Shown: one piece after another, positions 17,201 through 26,035 of the stretch
How the letters are laid out: each line of letters opens with the position of its first letter
Position numbering within the stretch: position 1 is the stretch's first letter
Assembly (NCBI RefSeq): GCF_050589825.1
Contig: NZ_JBNGOZ010000017.1
Coordinates: 43,043 to 107,042, forward strand
Reading direction: 5' to 3'
Source: Carboxylicivirga longa
GTDB lineage: Bacteria; Bacteroidota; Bacteroidia; Bacteroidales; Marinilabiliaceae
DNA length: 64,000 nucleotides
Program-made: the position numbers and the translations under genes
The notes under the pieces: model-generated
What the model saw: the letters and a program-made list of their open reading frames with translations, nothing else
Database searches by the model: none
Told to the model about the DNA's origin: nothing

Positions 17201-18239
17201 TCCGCCAGAAGAGCAGGAGTTGATTTTTGAGCGCTACTATCAGGTGGGCAACAAGGTAAAGGGCACGGGAATAGGTTTGGCACTGACGCATCGCCTGGTG
17301 CAGCTGCATCATGGCTATATAAAGGTGAGTAGTGCGGCCGTAAAGGGCGCCGTGTTTACCGTTGGCCTGCCCCTTGGAAACAGTCATTTTAATAAGGACG
17401 ATTTTGCCATGGAGGGTGTTGTGCCCTTTGTAGAGCCGGAACCGCTGCTGGCCGATGCAGCGCCAACATGTCAACAGAGCATGCCACAGGGAAGAATTCT
17501 GATCGTGGAAGATGAGTGGGAGTTGCGCGAATATATTGCCGGATTATTAGAGAAATCCTTTAGTGTGCTGAAAGCTAAAAACGGAGAGGAGGCCTTGGAG
17601 ATGTTGCATGGAAGTGAGCCCGATTTGATTATATCGGATGTGATGATGCCCCGGATGGACGGCATTACCTTCTGTAAAAAACTTAAGTCAGATATTCGCA
17701 TCAGTCATATCCCTGTGCTGATGCTCACGGCTAAAACAGCCGTGGAAAACCAGATAGAAGGACTTAAGTCGGGCGCCGATGCCTATATGCCCAAGCCCTT
17801 TGATACACAGCTCCTGTTTAGCCAGATTCAGACCATACTCAACAATCGTAAAATTGTGAAAGAGCGTTTTGGTCACGATTTGGGTTTGCAAACAAGTGAT
17901 GTTACGCAAAGTGAGGCGGATGAAAAATTTCTGCACAAGGCCATCAGCATTGTGGAACAAAATATGGATAACCCTGATTTTGATGTGACGGCCTTTGTGG
18001 AGCAGATGGCCATGAGCCGCACTCTGGTGTATAATAAGATTAAGGCCATTGCTGGCAAGCCTGTGAAAGACTTCATCATCAATATTAAACTTCGCAAGGC
18101 TGCCGGACTACTTAAAAATTCCCGCAAAAGTATTTCCGAAATTGCTATGAGCTGCGGCTTTGCCGATCCTTCTTACTTTTCTGTGGTGTTTAAACGACAT
18201 TTTAAGCAATCGCCCACTAGCTATAGAAGCGGTGCATGA
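14250..18239 (+). CDS. HTCS hybrid two-component sensor/regulator
   Basis: One-protein two-component system of 1329 residues, typical of Bacteroidota glycan loci. Order: signal peptide (1-18); Reg_prop propeller repeats to about 680 (NSVHSIVRDHVGYIWMGT is the first); Y_Y_Y domain; a membrane span near 777-797; HisKA with the phospho-His in NISHELKTP near 833; HATPase with NLVSNALKN and GTGIGLA; receiver domain with Asp near 1128 in IISDVMMPRMDG; and a C-terminal AraC HTH from about 1235. The periplasmic sensor probably binds an oligosaccharide released by the downstream GH97 and GH20 enzymes and activates those genes. All key residues are present. Confidence 0.95.
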   Translation: MRQLLLFVCLMVFQGLFASTSSEPVFYRAKSVSGNYGLSQNSVHSIVRDHVGYIWMGTAHGLNRFDGNQLKKYFHHAGDAYSISSNTIHRIHEDSNGDIWVLTSGGINRYLRADDRFVRYVFSNTLTTSCVYETENELWFPDRAWKIHVYNKTDRTYSLREIKPQFTPHNNAIYIEQITPYDRGHLLIGTYYSGLFLYDIQSGALTRFSSISGVATQGMVKLHDRIFCAMYSRIFQLSSDGKVQRVLNKDNSGLQSHIILDMEWNPQDSTLWVATDGAGIQVFDTEFRLVNTLQIGPKASDVLNDNSINDITFGPDGLILLGTVRSGGLMLYPSYFEQFPYVNQSKYGPSNKTILCFYQDDENRIWLGTDGGGLNRFDPETSTFDHYSIPDALKITSVAQFSPEVLLVGSYTRGLYFFNKRSHRFSDAHQHPLFAPIQRNVMHSLFLDSQGDLWVSDGRLSRIDLKNNRMQVLSDSIPAFFHGMSPAFTSAVETRDGLIWFATRGGMFAWSIQEQKLTQRITLNNSPASYGRSVNSITEDQYGNLVFGTNKGLLYYDFDKKQLSSYISDVNYKNLMFQSVYMDANNHLWVGANEGIIRISKTDSNEQIFMFNTLGNKSGLEYFQGSLLKSTDGFLNMGSNEGVTRFNPNNIEPHLETPNTVITSLSMLSTEQEELKDSLLALNVIESSSLTIPYTPASFQFNFNAFDIPFSESTQYAYQLHPFEKIWHTGKSNVAIYSNLPPGSYTFKVKAQNRNGIWSPKDTQIQLTILPPWYKTWWFSTLMLLLLMALAYVIWRASLQRAKLRQEVKIKETEKERLHEINQMKLRFFTNISHELKTPLTLIYNPLDHLVKSGGSESEFRTMLPFLYRNAQRMTMLIDQILDFRKAELSVLRLAVSEGDIVASCRNILTYFAHQARIEHIKLHLWCQPEKIDAWYDADMLFKIISNLVSNALKNTPDGGEVSLRVFTRDKEVIIEVEDTGDGIPPEEQELIFERYYQVGNKVKGTGIGLALTHRLVQLHHGYIKVSSAAVKGAVFTVGLPLGNSHFNKDDFAMEGVVPFVEPEPLLADAAPTCQQSMPQGRILIVEDEWELREYIAGLLEKSFSVLKAKNGEEALEMLHGSEPDLIISDVMMPRMDGITFCKKLKSDIRISHIPVLMLTAKTAVENQIEGLKSGADAYMPKPFDTQLLFSQIQTILNNRKIVKERFGHDLGLQTSDVTQSEADEKFLHKAISIVEQNMDNPDFDVTAFVEQMAMSRTLVYNKIKAIAGKPVKDFIINIKLRKAAGLLKNSRKSISEIAMSCGFADPSYFSVVFKRHFKQSPTSYRSGA

Positions 18240-18625
18240 TGCACTGTTTTAATAGTTTCTTGATAGCTTGTTTTTGTATGGCCTTGTTCTGTTTTCTTGG
18301 TATTGGGGTGCTTGGGTGATGTGCCCCAGTATGCATGACCTTAACTTTATTAGTGTTTTTTACTGAATTGATTTTGGTAAGAGCTAACTAGTCAGTAGAG
18401 ATTTATGAGCTCTTGCTGATTTTCAATTTTCATGGGAATATATAGTGATAACTGCAGATCACACTATTTTTTTTATTACACATATAGTTATATTTTTATG
18501 CACAGTACAAATGGCGTTACACGTGTTCTGTAGCCTTCGTCATAATCGTCCGGCAATGATTTTGTTGCAGCGAAATCACCGGAAAGTACTTTTATAAAAT
18601 ACTGTTTAATAATAATTATCAACAC
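18240..18625. promoter_or_regulatory. intergenic region between HTCS and GH97
   Basis: About 390 AT-rich bases without a gene. Near 18440-18476 an imperfect hairpin (ATAGTG...CACTAT) is followed by eight T, a possible terminator for the HTCS gene. The rest should hold the GH97 promoter and the HTCS binding site, but I cannot mark either with confidence. Confidence 0.35.
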
Positions 18626-20593
18626 ATGAAAAGATCGTTTTACATTTTTATTTTTTTGCTCTTCTTAACTCAAAGGGGATACGCTCAAGAGTTTGAGATT
18701 AAATCGCCTGATCAGCATATTCAGCTTAATGTTACGGTTGACCACGCAATAAATTGGTCTGCATCACTTAATGGTAATGTTATGGTGAAAAATGCAAGCG
18801 TTAGTATGGATTTTTCATCTGGTCCGGATTTTGGCATTCATCCTAAGCTTACAAATCATAACGTGAAAGAGTTCTCGTCAATGATTTATCCGGCCGTGGC
18901 CCATAAAGATGCCGCGATCAAAGATGAGTATGTCCAATTGACGCTAAGTTTCAAGGGGCGTTATTTGTTGCATTTCAGAGCTTACAACGATGGTGTGGCG
19001 TATCAGTTCGAAGATAAGGGTTCGCACGGGCGTGAGGTGGTGAATGAGCAAATCTCGCTAACATTTCCGGCAGGTACCAGGTCGCTTTTTCCGCAGGAAA
19101 CTTCCATGTACTCGCATAATGAGCGGTCGTATCAGGATAAAGCTTTGCTTGATATTGCGTCGGGTGAATTCTGCAGCTTACCGGTGGTGTTTACAACCGA
19201 TCAGGGCAGGGTGTTACTTACCGAGACTGGACTTCACGATTACCCGGGTATGTACCTGAGTGGGAAAGGGAATGGCAAATTGCATGGTATCTTTCCAAAA
19301 TATGTACTCGAGGCAGAGGATAGTAAACATGGTGCCGACCGTAATCAGCTTATTACTAAAGAAGCCGATTACATCGCGCGCGTATCCGGTAAACGGACTT
19401 ATCCGTGGCGCGTTTTTATGATTAGCGATGATGATCGAACTTTTGTGGAGAGTAACCTCACTTATCAGTTGGCCCGACCGCAGGCAATCGAAAATACCGA
19501 CTGGATTAAACCCGGTAAGGTGGCCTGGGACTGGTATAATGCCAATAATATTTATGGCGTGGATTTTAAGGCTGGGCTAAACACAGCCACTTATAAATAC
19601 TACATCGATTTTGCGGCGGCTAATCAGATTGATTACGTTATACTGGATGAAGGTTGGACAAAATCTACGCTTGAAATCTTGGATTTTAATCCTGATATGG
19701 ATGTGCCTGAACTGATCCGATACGGAAAAGAAAAAGGCGTTGAACTTATTTTGTGGGTATTATGGAAACCACTGGATGCTAATTTGGAGCAGATACTGGA
19801 TACATATAAGGCATGGGGTGTAAAAGGTATAAAAGTGGATTTTATTCAGCGAAGCGATCAGTACGTGGTTAGTTCGTACGAGCGAATTGCCAGGGAATGT
19901 GCAGAGCGACAGTTACTGGTTGATTATCATGGCTGCTTTAAGCCGTCGGGCTTAAGAAGGGTTTATCCAAATGTTATCAATTACGAAGGGGTGAAAGGCA
20001 GTGAAAATAATAAATGGAGTAAAGATGCTTCTCCGGAATTGAATGTAACCATTCCTTTTATTCGAATGGCAGCAGGCCCAATGGATTATACCCCCGGTGC
20101 CATGTGTAACCGTCAGGCTGCTAATTTTGGCATTAGCTTCGAGCGTCCCATGAGTCTTGGTACCCGAGCGCATCAGGTGGCCATGTATGTTATTTACGAA
20201 GCGCCGCTTCAGATGCTTTGCGAGTCGCCATCGCGTTATTACGACGAGCAGGAGACCGTTGATTTTATGGCGCAGATACCCACTACATGGGATGAAACAA
20301 TCGTATTGGAGGGTGCCATAGGCGACTATATTGCAATAGCCCGCAGAAAAGGAGATAAATGGTACCTGGGGGCCATGACTGATTGGACACCGAGAAGCCT
20401 CAAGCTGGATCTTTCTTTTTTAGGTGACGGAAGTTATTCAATGGAGGTTTTTAAGGACGGGGTTAATGCCAACCGATTTGCAGAAGACTATAAAACGGAG
20501 CGTCTGGAAGTAAGCAGAAACACAAAAATAAATGCTAATATGGCAGCAGGTGGTGGTTGGGCTGCTATCATATCAGTGCAAGACTCAAAATAG
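18626..20593 (+). CDS. GH97 glycosidase, probably retaining alpha-galactosidase type
   Basis: Family GH97 enzyme of 655 residues with signal peptide (MKRSFYIFIFLLFLTQRGYA), acting in the periplasm on alpha-linked glucose or galactose. It has the GH97 N-terminal beta-supersandwich, the catalytic barrel from about 280 (YVILDEGWTKS) and a C-terminal all-beta domain. Asp405 in GIKVDFIQRSDQ aligns by context with the nucleophile of the retaining subgroup (BT1871-like). Glu454 in NYEGVKGSE fits the acid/base. The inverting SusB type lacks an Asp at that place, so alpha-galactosidase activity is favoured. It is the first gene after the HTCS regulator. Confidence 0.88.
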   Translation: MKRSFYIFIFLLFLTQRGYAQEFEIKSPDQHIQLNVTVDHAINWSASLNGNVMVKNASVSMDFSSGPDFGIHPKLTNHNVKEFSSMIYPAVAHKDAAIKDEYVQLTLSFKGRYLLHFRAYNDGVAYQFEDKGSHGREVVNEQISLTFPAGTRSLFPQETSMYSHNERSYQDKALLDIASGEFCSLPVVFTTDQGRVLLTETGLHDYPGMYLSGKGNGKLHGIFPKYVLEAEDSKHGADRNQLITKEADYIARVSGKRTYPWRVFMISDDDRTFVESNLTYQLARPQAIENTDWIKPGKVAWDWYNANNIYGVDFKAGLNTATYKYYIDFAAANQIDYVILDEGWTKSTLEILDFNPDMDVPELIRYGKEKGVELILWVLWKPLDANLEQILDTYKAWGVKGIKVDFIQRSDQYVVSSYERIARECAERQLLVDYHGCFKPSGLRRVYPNVINYEGVKGSENNKWSKDASPELNVTIPFIRMAAGPMDYTPGAMCNRQAANFGISFERPMSLGTRAHQVAMYVIYEAPLQMLCESPSRYYDEQETVDFMAQIPTTWDETIVLEGAIGDYIAIARRKGDKWYLGAMTDWTPRSLKLDLSFLGDGSYSMEVFKDGVNANRFAEDYKTERLEVSRNTKINANMAAGGGWAAIISVQDSK

Positions 20594-20976
20594 TCGACGG
20601 TTGTAGCATTGGATCTTAAATAAGATTATTTTACGATGCCAAATACAAAGGTTAATCATCTTTTTTTATAACCTGAAATGATAGGGATTTAGATCGAGCC
20701 CGGGCCAGTGGTCCGGGCTTCATCATTTATTGCTGTGTTATTATTGCCGATATGCATCCTAGCTATCTATTGTAGTTCGTGGAGTATCAAAAAAAGTCAT
20801 GTTTTAAGTCAAACGCAAATCGCTGATTATCAGTAAGTGTACTAAATCACACGAAAGATGTATAAAATCAATACCCGGTTTGGACTTTATTCAACATTTT
20901 TGCTCTTCATAAAATATGCCCTCTTGTTTGAATGATAGGTGAATAGCATACAATAATAAGTTTTAAATAAGTATTT
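20594..20976. other. intergenic region between GH97 and first GH20
   Basis: About 380 bases without a gene. It contains the hairpin at 20697-20719 and a small palindrome CTGATTATCAG near 20823. The promoter of the GH20 gene is presumably here; no clear consensus box is visible. Confidence 0.35.
20697..20725 (+). terminator. GC-rich hairpin after GH97
   Basis: AGCCCGGGCC pairs with GGTCCGGGCT (one G-U pair) across a 3-nt loop. The following T-run is weak (TCATCATTTATT). Probable terminator of the GH97 transcript. Confidence 0.6.
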
Positions 20977-23265
20977 ATGAAAATGTTTAGAAATGTAATC
21001 CTTGTTGCCATGGCCATACTTACAATGGTGTCGTGTGCCGCGAAAAAGGAGAAGTCGAGTGAACTGTCCATTGTGCCGCAGCCCAATGGGGTAGAGCAGC
21101 AGAATGGCTTTTTTACAGTAAGCGAGAAAACGGCCTTTGTAGTGCCCGAAAGTAAAAAGCTGAGAGAAGCGGCTGAACTAATTAACATGCGGTTTAAAAA
21201 TGCGGCTGGCTTTGAGTTAAATGTATCGGCTGAAAAACCGGCCAAAAACTTTATCGCTATCGAACTAAATGAGGCCGCTGCCAAAGGCGACGAAGGCTAT
21301 TCGTTAACGGTAAATAACCAGGGTGCTACCATAGTGGCTTCTACCGAGCGCGGTGCCTTTTATGGTCTGATGACCGTATTGCAGTTATTGCCGGCCGAGC
21401 TGGAAAGCAATACATTGGTTAATGATGTGGAGTGGTACATGCCTCACGTAACAATTGACGATGAACCTCGTTTTGTGTGGCGGGGTATGCACCTGGATGT
21501 GTGCCGCCATTTTGTGCCGGTAGAGTTTATTAAAAAGCAACTCGATGTGATGGCTTTGTTTAAGATGAATACCCTGCACTGGCACCTGACCGAAGATCAG
21601 GGATGGCGCATCGAGATTAAAAAATACCCCAAGCTCACCGTGGAAGGTGCTACTCGTATTGAGGGCGAAGGGCACGAGTACGGTGGTTTCTATACGCAGG
21701 AAGAAGTAAAAGAGATCGTGGCCTATGCTCAAAAGCGTTTTATCAACGTGGTGCCCGAAATAGAGCTGCCCGGACATGCACTGGGTGCACTTACCGCTTA
21801 TCCGCATCTATCTTGTACTGGCGGCCCCTTTGAAGTGCGTAACATTTGGGGTGTTGAAGCCGATGTATATTGTGCCGGAAAAGAAGAGGCTTTCGAATTT
21901 CTGGAGGATGTAATTGACGAAGTGGTGGCTTTGTTTCCCTACAAGTATTTTCATATTGGTGGTGATGAGTGCCCCAAAGACCGTTGGAAGACCTGCCCCG
22001 ACTGTCAGCGTAGGATGCGTAAAGAAGGACTGGCCGATGAGCACGAGCTGCAGAGCTATTTTATCAAACGCATCGAAAAAGTATTGTTGGCCCACGACCG
22101 CATTATGGTGGGATGGGACGAGATTCTTGAAGGTGGTTTAGCCGGATCGGCCGTTGTGATGTCGTGGCGTGGCGAAGAAGGAGGTATCACTGCTGCTGAG
22201 CAAGGGCACGATGTGGTGATGACGCCCGGTAACTGGGTTTACCTCGATCATTACCAGGGAAGCAGCAAAGTGGAGCCTGTGGCCATTGGTGGACACACTA
22301 CTTTGGAAGAGTCCTATGGTTACGATCCTGTGCCCGCTGCCCTGAGCCCCGAAAAAGCCAAGCACGTGCTGGGTACGCAGGGTAATGTGTGGAGCGAGTA
22401 CATGTACACCTCCGACCTGTTCGAATACTTCATCTATCCGCGTATTATTGCCCTGGCCGAAGTAGGTTGGACCCAAACGGCCAACAAAAGCTTTGACAGC
22501 TTTGTGAAACGCATGGATAAGCAGTTTGTGCGTCTCGATGAGCATGGTATCAATTATCATATTCCGCTGCCCGAAGGGCCTGTAAATGTGATGGCTTTCA
22601 CCGATAAGGCTACCCTCGAATTTACTACCACCCGTCCGGTGAAAATGGTATATACTTTAGACGGAAGCGTGCCCAACGCCGACTCCAATGAATACACTCA
22701 GCCGCTTACCTTCACCGAAAATGCTACGGTAAAAATCCGTTCGGTACTCAACACTGGTCGCATGAGTGATGTACGCACCATTCAGGTTGAGAAGCAGGAC
22801 TTACTGCCTGCTGCAGAGGTGCAAACTAAAGGTAGTGGCTTAAAGATGAAGTTGGCGCAAGGTACTTTTGTGAGGGTAGACGATCTGAAGAAAGCCGACA
22901 AATGGGCAGAGTCGGTGGTGAAGAATGCCGACTTTAAAGGTATGTTTAGTTACAAAAAGCCATCTGCTGCCATCATTACGGGTTACCTTGAGATACCCGA
23001 GGATGGCGTGTATGAGTTCGCTACCGATGTGGATCAGTTTTTTATTGGCGATAAACTGCTCATTAATAACGATGGTGAGGTAAAGCGCCATTCGCGTAAC
23101 AATAGCACGATTGCCTTGAGCAAGGGTAAGCATGCCATTAAAATTGTTTTCCTCAACAATATTATTGGCGGATGGCCACAGTCGTGGAACGGACCCGTGG
23201 TGCGCTTTAAAAAGCAGGGTGATGAGAAGTTTACCACCGCCAATGGCGAGGTGTACTCGTATTAA
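20977..23265 (+). CDS. GH20 beta-N-acetylhexosaminidase lipoprotein with PA14-like domain
   Basis: Exo-beta-N-acetylhexosaminidase of 762 residues, removing terminal GlcNAc or GalNAc. A lipoprotein signal (MKMFRNVILVAMAILTMVSC) anchors it in the envelope. Next come the GH20b N-terminal domain (to about 150) and the GH20 barrel, with the catalytic pair Asp330-Glu331 in HIGGDECPKDRW that supports substrate-assisted hydrolysis. A chitobiase-type C-terminal domain (about 535-610) and a PA14-like sugar-binding domain (about 625-760, EIPEDGVYEFATD) follow. It is the first of three unlike GH20 genes here, which points to a HexNAc-rich glycan such as chitin oligomers, mucin or host N-glycan. Confidence 0.93.
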   Translation: MKMFRNVILVAMAILTMVSCAAKKEKSSELSIVPQPNGVEQQNGFFTVSEKTAFVVPESKKLREAAELINMRFKNAAGFELNVSAEKPAKNFIAIELNEAAAKGDEGYSLTVNNQGATIVASTERGAFYGLMTVLQLLPAELESNTLVNDVEWYMPHVTIDDEPRFVWRGMHLDVCRHFVPVEFIKKQLDVMALFKMNTLHWHLTEDQGWRIEIKKYPKLTVEGATRIEGEGHEYGGFYTQEEVKEIVAYAQKRFINVVPEIELPGHALGALTAYPHLSCTGGPFEVRNIWGVEADVYCAGKEEAFEFLEDVIDEVVALFPYKYFHIGGDECPKDRWKTCPDCQRRMRKEGLADEHELQSYFIKRIEKVLLAHDRIMVGWDEILEGGLAGSAVVMSWRGEEGGITAAEQGHDVVMTPGNWVYLDHYQGSSKVEPVAIGGHTTLEESYGYDPVPAALSPEKAKHVLGTQGNVWSEYMYTSDLFEYFIYPRIIALAEVGWTQTANKSFDSFVKRMDKQFVRLDEHGINYHIPLPEGPVNVMAFTDKATLEFTTTRPVKMVYTLDGSVPNADSNEYTQPLTFTENATVKIRSVLNTGRMSDVRTIQVEKQDLLPAAEVQTKGSGLKMKLAQGTFVRVDDLKKADKWAESVVKNADFKGMFSYKKPSAAIITGYLEIPEDGVYEFATDVDQFFIGDKLLINNDGEVKRHSRNNSTIALSKGKHAIKIVFLNNIIGGWPQSWNGPVVRFKKQGDEKFTTANGEVYSY

Positions 23266-23337
23266 GATTGACTTGATGACTTGTACCATGTAAATGAATC
23301 TTCTCTTTTAGCCCGGGCAAAAAGGAAAGTATAATAT

Positions 23338-23384
23338 AAGGAGAAACTCATGGCTATACTGCCGGCGGGTTTCTCCTTTTTTTG
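23338..23384 (+). terminator. terminator after first GH20 gene
   Basis: Perfect 10-bp stem AAGGAGAAAC/GTTTCTCCTT with a 21-nt loop, followed by TTTTTT. It lies about 70 bases after the stop codon. Confidence 0.8.
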
Positions 23385-23582
23385 TGCTTTTTGGATAGAA
23401 TCAATGCCATTATGTACAAATTTACAGCTCTACAAACCGATGACACTGTATTTTTAGGCGTTCTTATTAAAAGGAATAAATACACTTTAATATAATGAAA
23501 CGAGCCATAAGATAGATTCTCACACAGGAGGATGACTACTTTGGCGAGTTCCATGTGACCAATGAAAAACAAATTTAGACAC

Positions 23583-25958
23583 ATGAAGAAACAGAATTAT
23601 TTATTTACCCTGTTACTGCTTTTGCTGGTATGTGCTTCGTCAGTATCTGCACAAAAAAGCAAGAGTAGTGACAAGGCAATGACGAAGATTGTGCAGTCCA
23701 TACAAGGACCAGCCCCGCTAAAAAAAGGTGACACACATGTTCAGCATCCCGCTGCGCCGGAAGGTTATCAGCTGCAATTACGTGGCACCGACCGTCCGCA
23801 GGTAATCGATGCAGATGGCCGTATCACGCAACCTCTGGTGGATGTTGCTGTGGAATTATATTACCAGTTAATTCATACCGAAACTGGCAGTAAAGCCGAT
23901 GTGCCCAACAAGCAGCTGAGTGTACCGGGTAATTATGCAGTCAACAAGGCTGGTAATGCATGTCCCAATGTAATACCTGCTCCCCGCGAATGGTATGGCC
24001 TTGAAGGAATGCATAACTTTTCAAATCGGGGTGACATTGTAGTGGCTTCAAAGGACTGGGATACCCTGAAAGCTTACATGGAAGCTTTTGCCGATGATAT
24101 GGCTTTTTTTGGAGAGCGTGACTACGGCGTGAAGCAGGGTTCCCAGAAGGATGGGGATATTTATGTAGTGTTGAACAATGAAGAGAAGGCCCTGGGTAAA
24201 GAAGGTTACCGCCTGAGCATCGACGAGGGAATAGTGCTGGAGGCGTATACGCCGCAAGGTGCTTTTATGGGTACCCGCACCATTCTGCAACTCCTAAATG
24301 TATATAAGGGTGACCTCCCCAAAGGCATTATGCGTGATTACCCGAAATATGCACGTCGGGGAATGATGCTCGATGTAGGGCGTAAATTTTTCCGCCTGGA
24401 ATTTCTGCGTGACTATATCCGTATCCTGTCGTATTATAAGATGAATGAGTTTCACCTGCACCTGAACGATAATGGTTTTAAGCAATTCTTTAATAATGAT
24501 TGGGACAAGACTTATTCGGCTTTCCGCCTGGAGTGCGATACTTATCCCGGACTAACGGCTAACGATGGTTCCTATTCAAAGGCTGAGTTTACGGCTTTGC
24601 AGCAAATGGGTATGGATTATGGTGTTAATGTGATACCTGAAATTGATATTCCGGCTCACAGTCTGGCTTTTACCCAGTATAAGCCCTCGCTGGGCAGCGA
24701 GGAGTATGGCATGGATCATCTGGATATCACCAAGGAGGAGACTTATACTTTTTTTGATGCCTTGTTCGATGAGTACCTTGGTGGTGAAAATCTGGTTTTC
24801 ATTGGTCCTGATGTGCATATTGGCACCGATGAATACTCCAAGGAAAAGGCCGAGGAGTTTCGTAAATTCACCGATCACTACCTTAAGCTGGTGCAGGGTT
24901 ATGGCAAGCGTGCACGCCTGTGGGGTGCCCTCACTCATGCTCAGGGTGAAACTCCCGTTACCGCTGATAACGTGATTATGAATGCCTGGTACAATGGTTA
25001 TGCCGATCCGGCTGATATGATGGAGCAGGGCTATGAGCTGATTTCCACTTCAGACCGGCACCTCTATATTGTTCCGGCTGCCGGTTATTATTACGACTAT
25101 CTGAACCTCGACTTCCTTTTTAACAAGTGGGAGCCCAACCTGATTGGTGGCGATACCTTTCCCTTTGGACATCCACAAATAAGCGGCGGTATGTTTGCAG
25201 TGTGGAACGACCATGTGGGCAATGGCATCAGTGAAAAAGATGTGCATCACCGTGCCTTCCCGGCATTACAGGTGCTGGCGCAAAAAATGTGGACAGGAAA
25301 ACAGGAAGACATTCAACTGACTGATTTTAAAAAGACCGCCGCCGGGTTGGTGGAAGCTCCTTATGTGAATGTGATGGCAAAAGTGCCAAGCGCTACGCCC
25401 GAAGTGCTGGATTATAACTTTGCTGTACAGCGAAAAAACGACCAAACCGCTAATGGCTATCACCTGGCAAGCGCCGAGAAAGTAAAGTGGAAGAAGCACA
25501 GTGGCTATCGCTTTAAGTCAAACAGTACGCTTACCACTCCTGTTGAGGAGATCGGCTATCCCTATCAGGTCGATTTTACCATTACGCTGAATACGGATAT
25601 AAACCCGGAATCCGTATTGTTCTCTTCGGCCAATGCGCAGGTGGTGGCCTCACCTATAAATGGAAAAATACAATTGGGCTTCAAGCGCGATGGTTATTTT
25701 TATACGTTCAGTCACTTGATAGATGCCAATGCCAAGGTGAAGCTCTCTGTGCAGGGCGACCATAAAGGTACCTCCCTGCTGATCAATGGCAAAGAGGTGG
25801 AGCGTCTGCAGGGAAAAATTAAGGAGGGAAGAAAAGAAAACGGCGATATCAATAAAATGTATATCCAGCAAACCCTCGTGTTCCCACTGCGAACCATTGG
25901 TGATGCTCAAAAGGGTTTTTCAGGTACGCTGCATGAGTTAAAAGTGAAAAGCTTATAA
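23583..25958 (+). CDS. GH20 family hydrolase with C-terminal lectin-like domain
   Basis: Secreted GH20 enzyme of about 791 residues. The start at 23583 (MKKQNYLFTLLLLLLVCASS) gives a clean signal peptide ending in VSAQ; an earlier ATG at 23562 only adds seven residues. A variable N-terminal segment with a proline-rich start precedes the GH20b domain and the barrel. The catalytic pair Asp416-Glu417 lies in HIGTDEYSKEK, which differs from the GGDE of its neighbours. The last 160 residues look like a concanavalin/LamG-like beta-sandwich (VDFTITLNTDINPESVLFSS). The differing active-site surroundings and tail suggest another linkage or sugar than the two flanking GH20 enzymes. Confidence 0.88.
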   Translation: MKKQNYLFTLLLLLLVCASSVSAQKSKSSDKAMTKIVQSIQGPAPLKKGDTHVQHPAAPEGYQLQLRGTDRPQVIDADGRITQPLVDVAVELYYQLIHTETGSKADVPNKQLSVPGNYAVNKAGNACPNVIPAPREWYGLEGMHNFSNRGDIVVASKDWDTLKAYMEAFADDMAFFGERDYGVKQGSQKDGDIYVVLNNEEKALGKEGYRLSIDEGIVLEAYTPQGAFMGTRTILQLLNVYKGDLPKGIMRDYPKYARRGMMLDVGRKFFRLEFLRDYIRILSYYKMNEFHLHLNDNGFKQFFNNDWDKTYSAFRLECDTYPGLTANDGSYSKAEFTALQQMGMDYGVNVIPEIDIPAHSLAFTQYKPSLGSEEYGMDHLDITKEETYTFFDALFDEYLGGENLVFIGPDVHIGTDEYSKEKAEEFRKFTDHYLKLVQGYGKRARLWGALTHAQGETPVTADNVIMNAWYNGYADPADMMEQGYELISTSDRHLYIVPAAGYYYDYLNLDFLFNKWEPNLIGGDTFPFGHPQISGGMFAVWNDHVGNGISEKDVHHRAFPALQVLAQKMWTGKQEDIQLTDFKKTAAGLVEAPYVNVMAKVPSATPEVLDYNFAVQRKNDQTANGYHLASAEKVKWKKHSGYRFKSNSTLTTPVEEIGYPYQVDFTITLNTDINPESVLFSSANAQVVASPINGKIQLGFKRDGYFYTFSHLIDANAKVKLSVQGDHKGTSLLINGKEVERLQGKIKEGRKENGDINKMYIQQTLVFPLRTIGDAQKGFSGTLHELKVKSL

Positions 25959-25973
25959 CAGATAGTTTAGCTT

Positions 25974-26013
25974 ATCGGATGATTTGGTACCGGGTTGTAT
26001 CGAATCATCCGAT
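25974..26013. repeat. perfect 11-bp hairpin between GH20 and acyltransferase genes
   Basis: ATCGGATGATT/AATCATCCGAT with an 18-nt loop and no T-run. It fills most of the gap to the next gene and could act as an mRNA processing or stability element or a weak terminator. Confidence 0.55.
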
Positions 26014-26035
26014 AGCTAATGTATTATAAATTAGT

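Noticed and set aside
16839..17474. Long minus-strand open frame of 211 codons
   Set aside because: It is opposite the HTCS kinase domains; no start signal, family motif or gene context.
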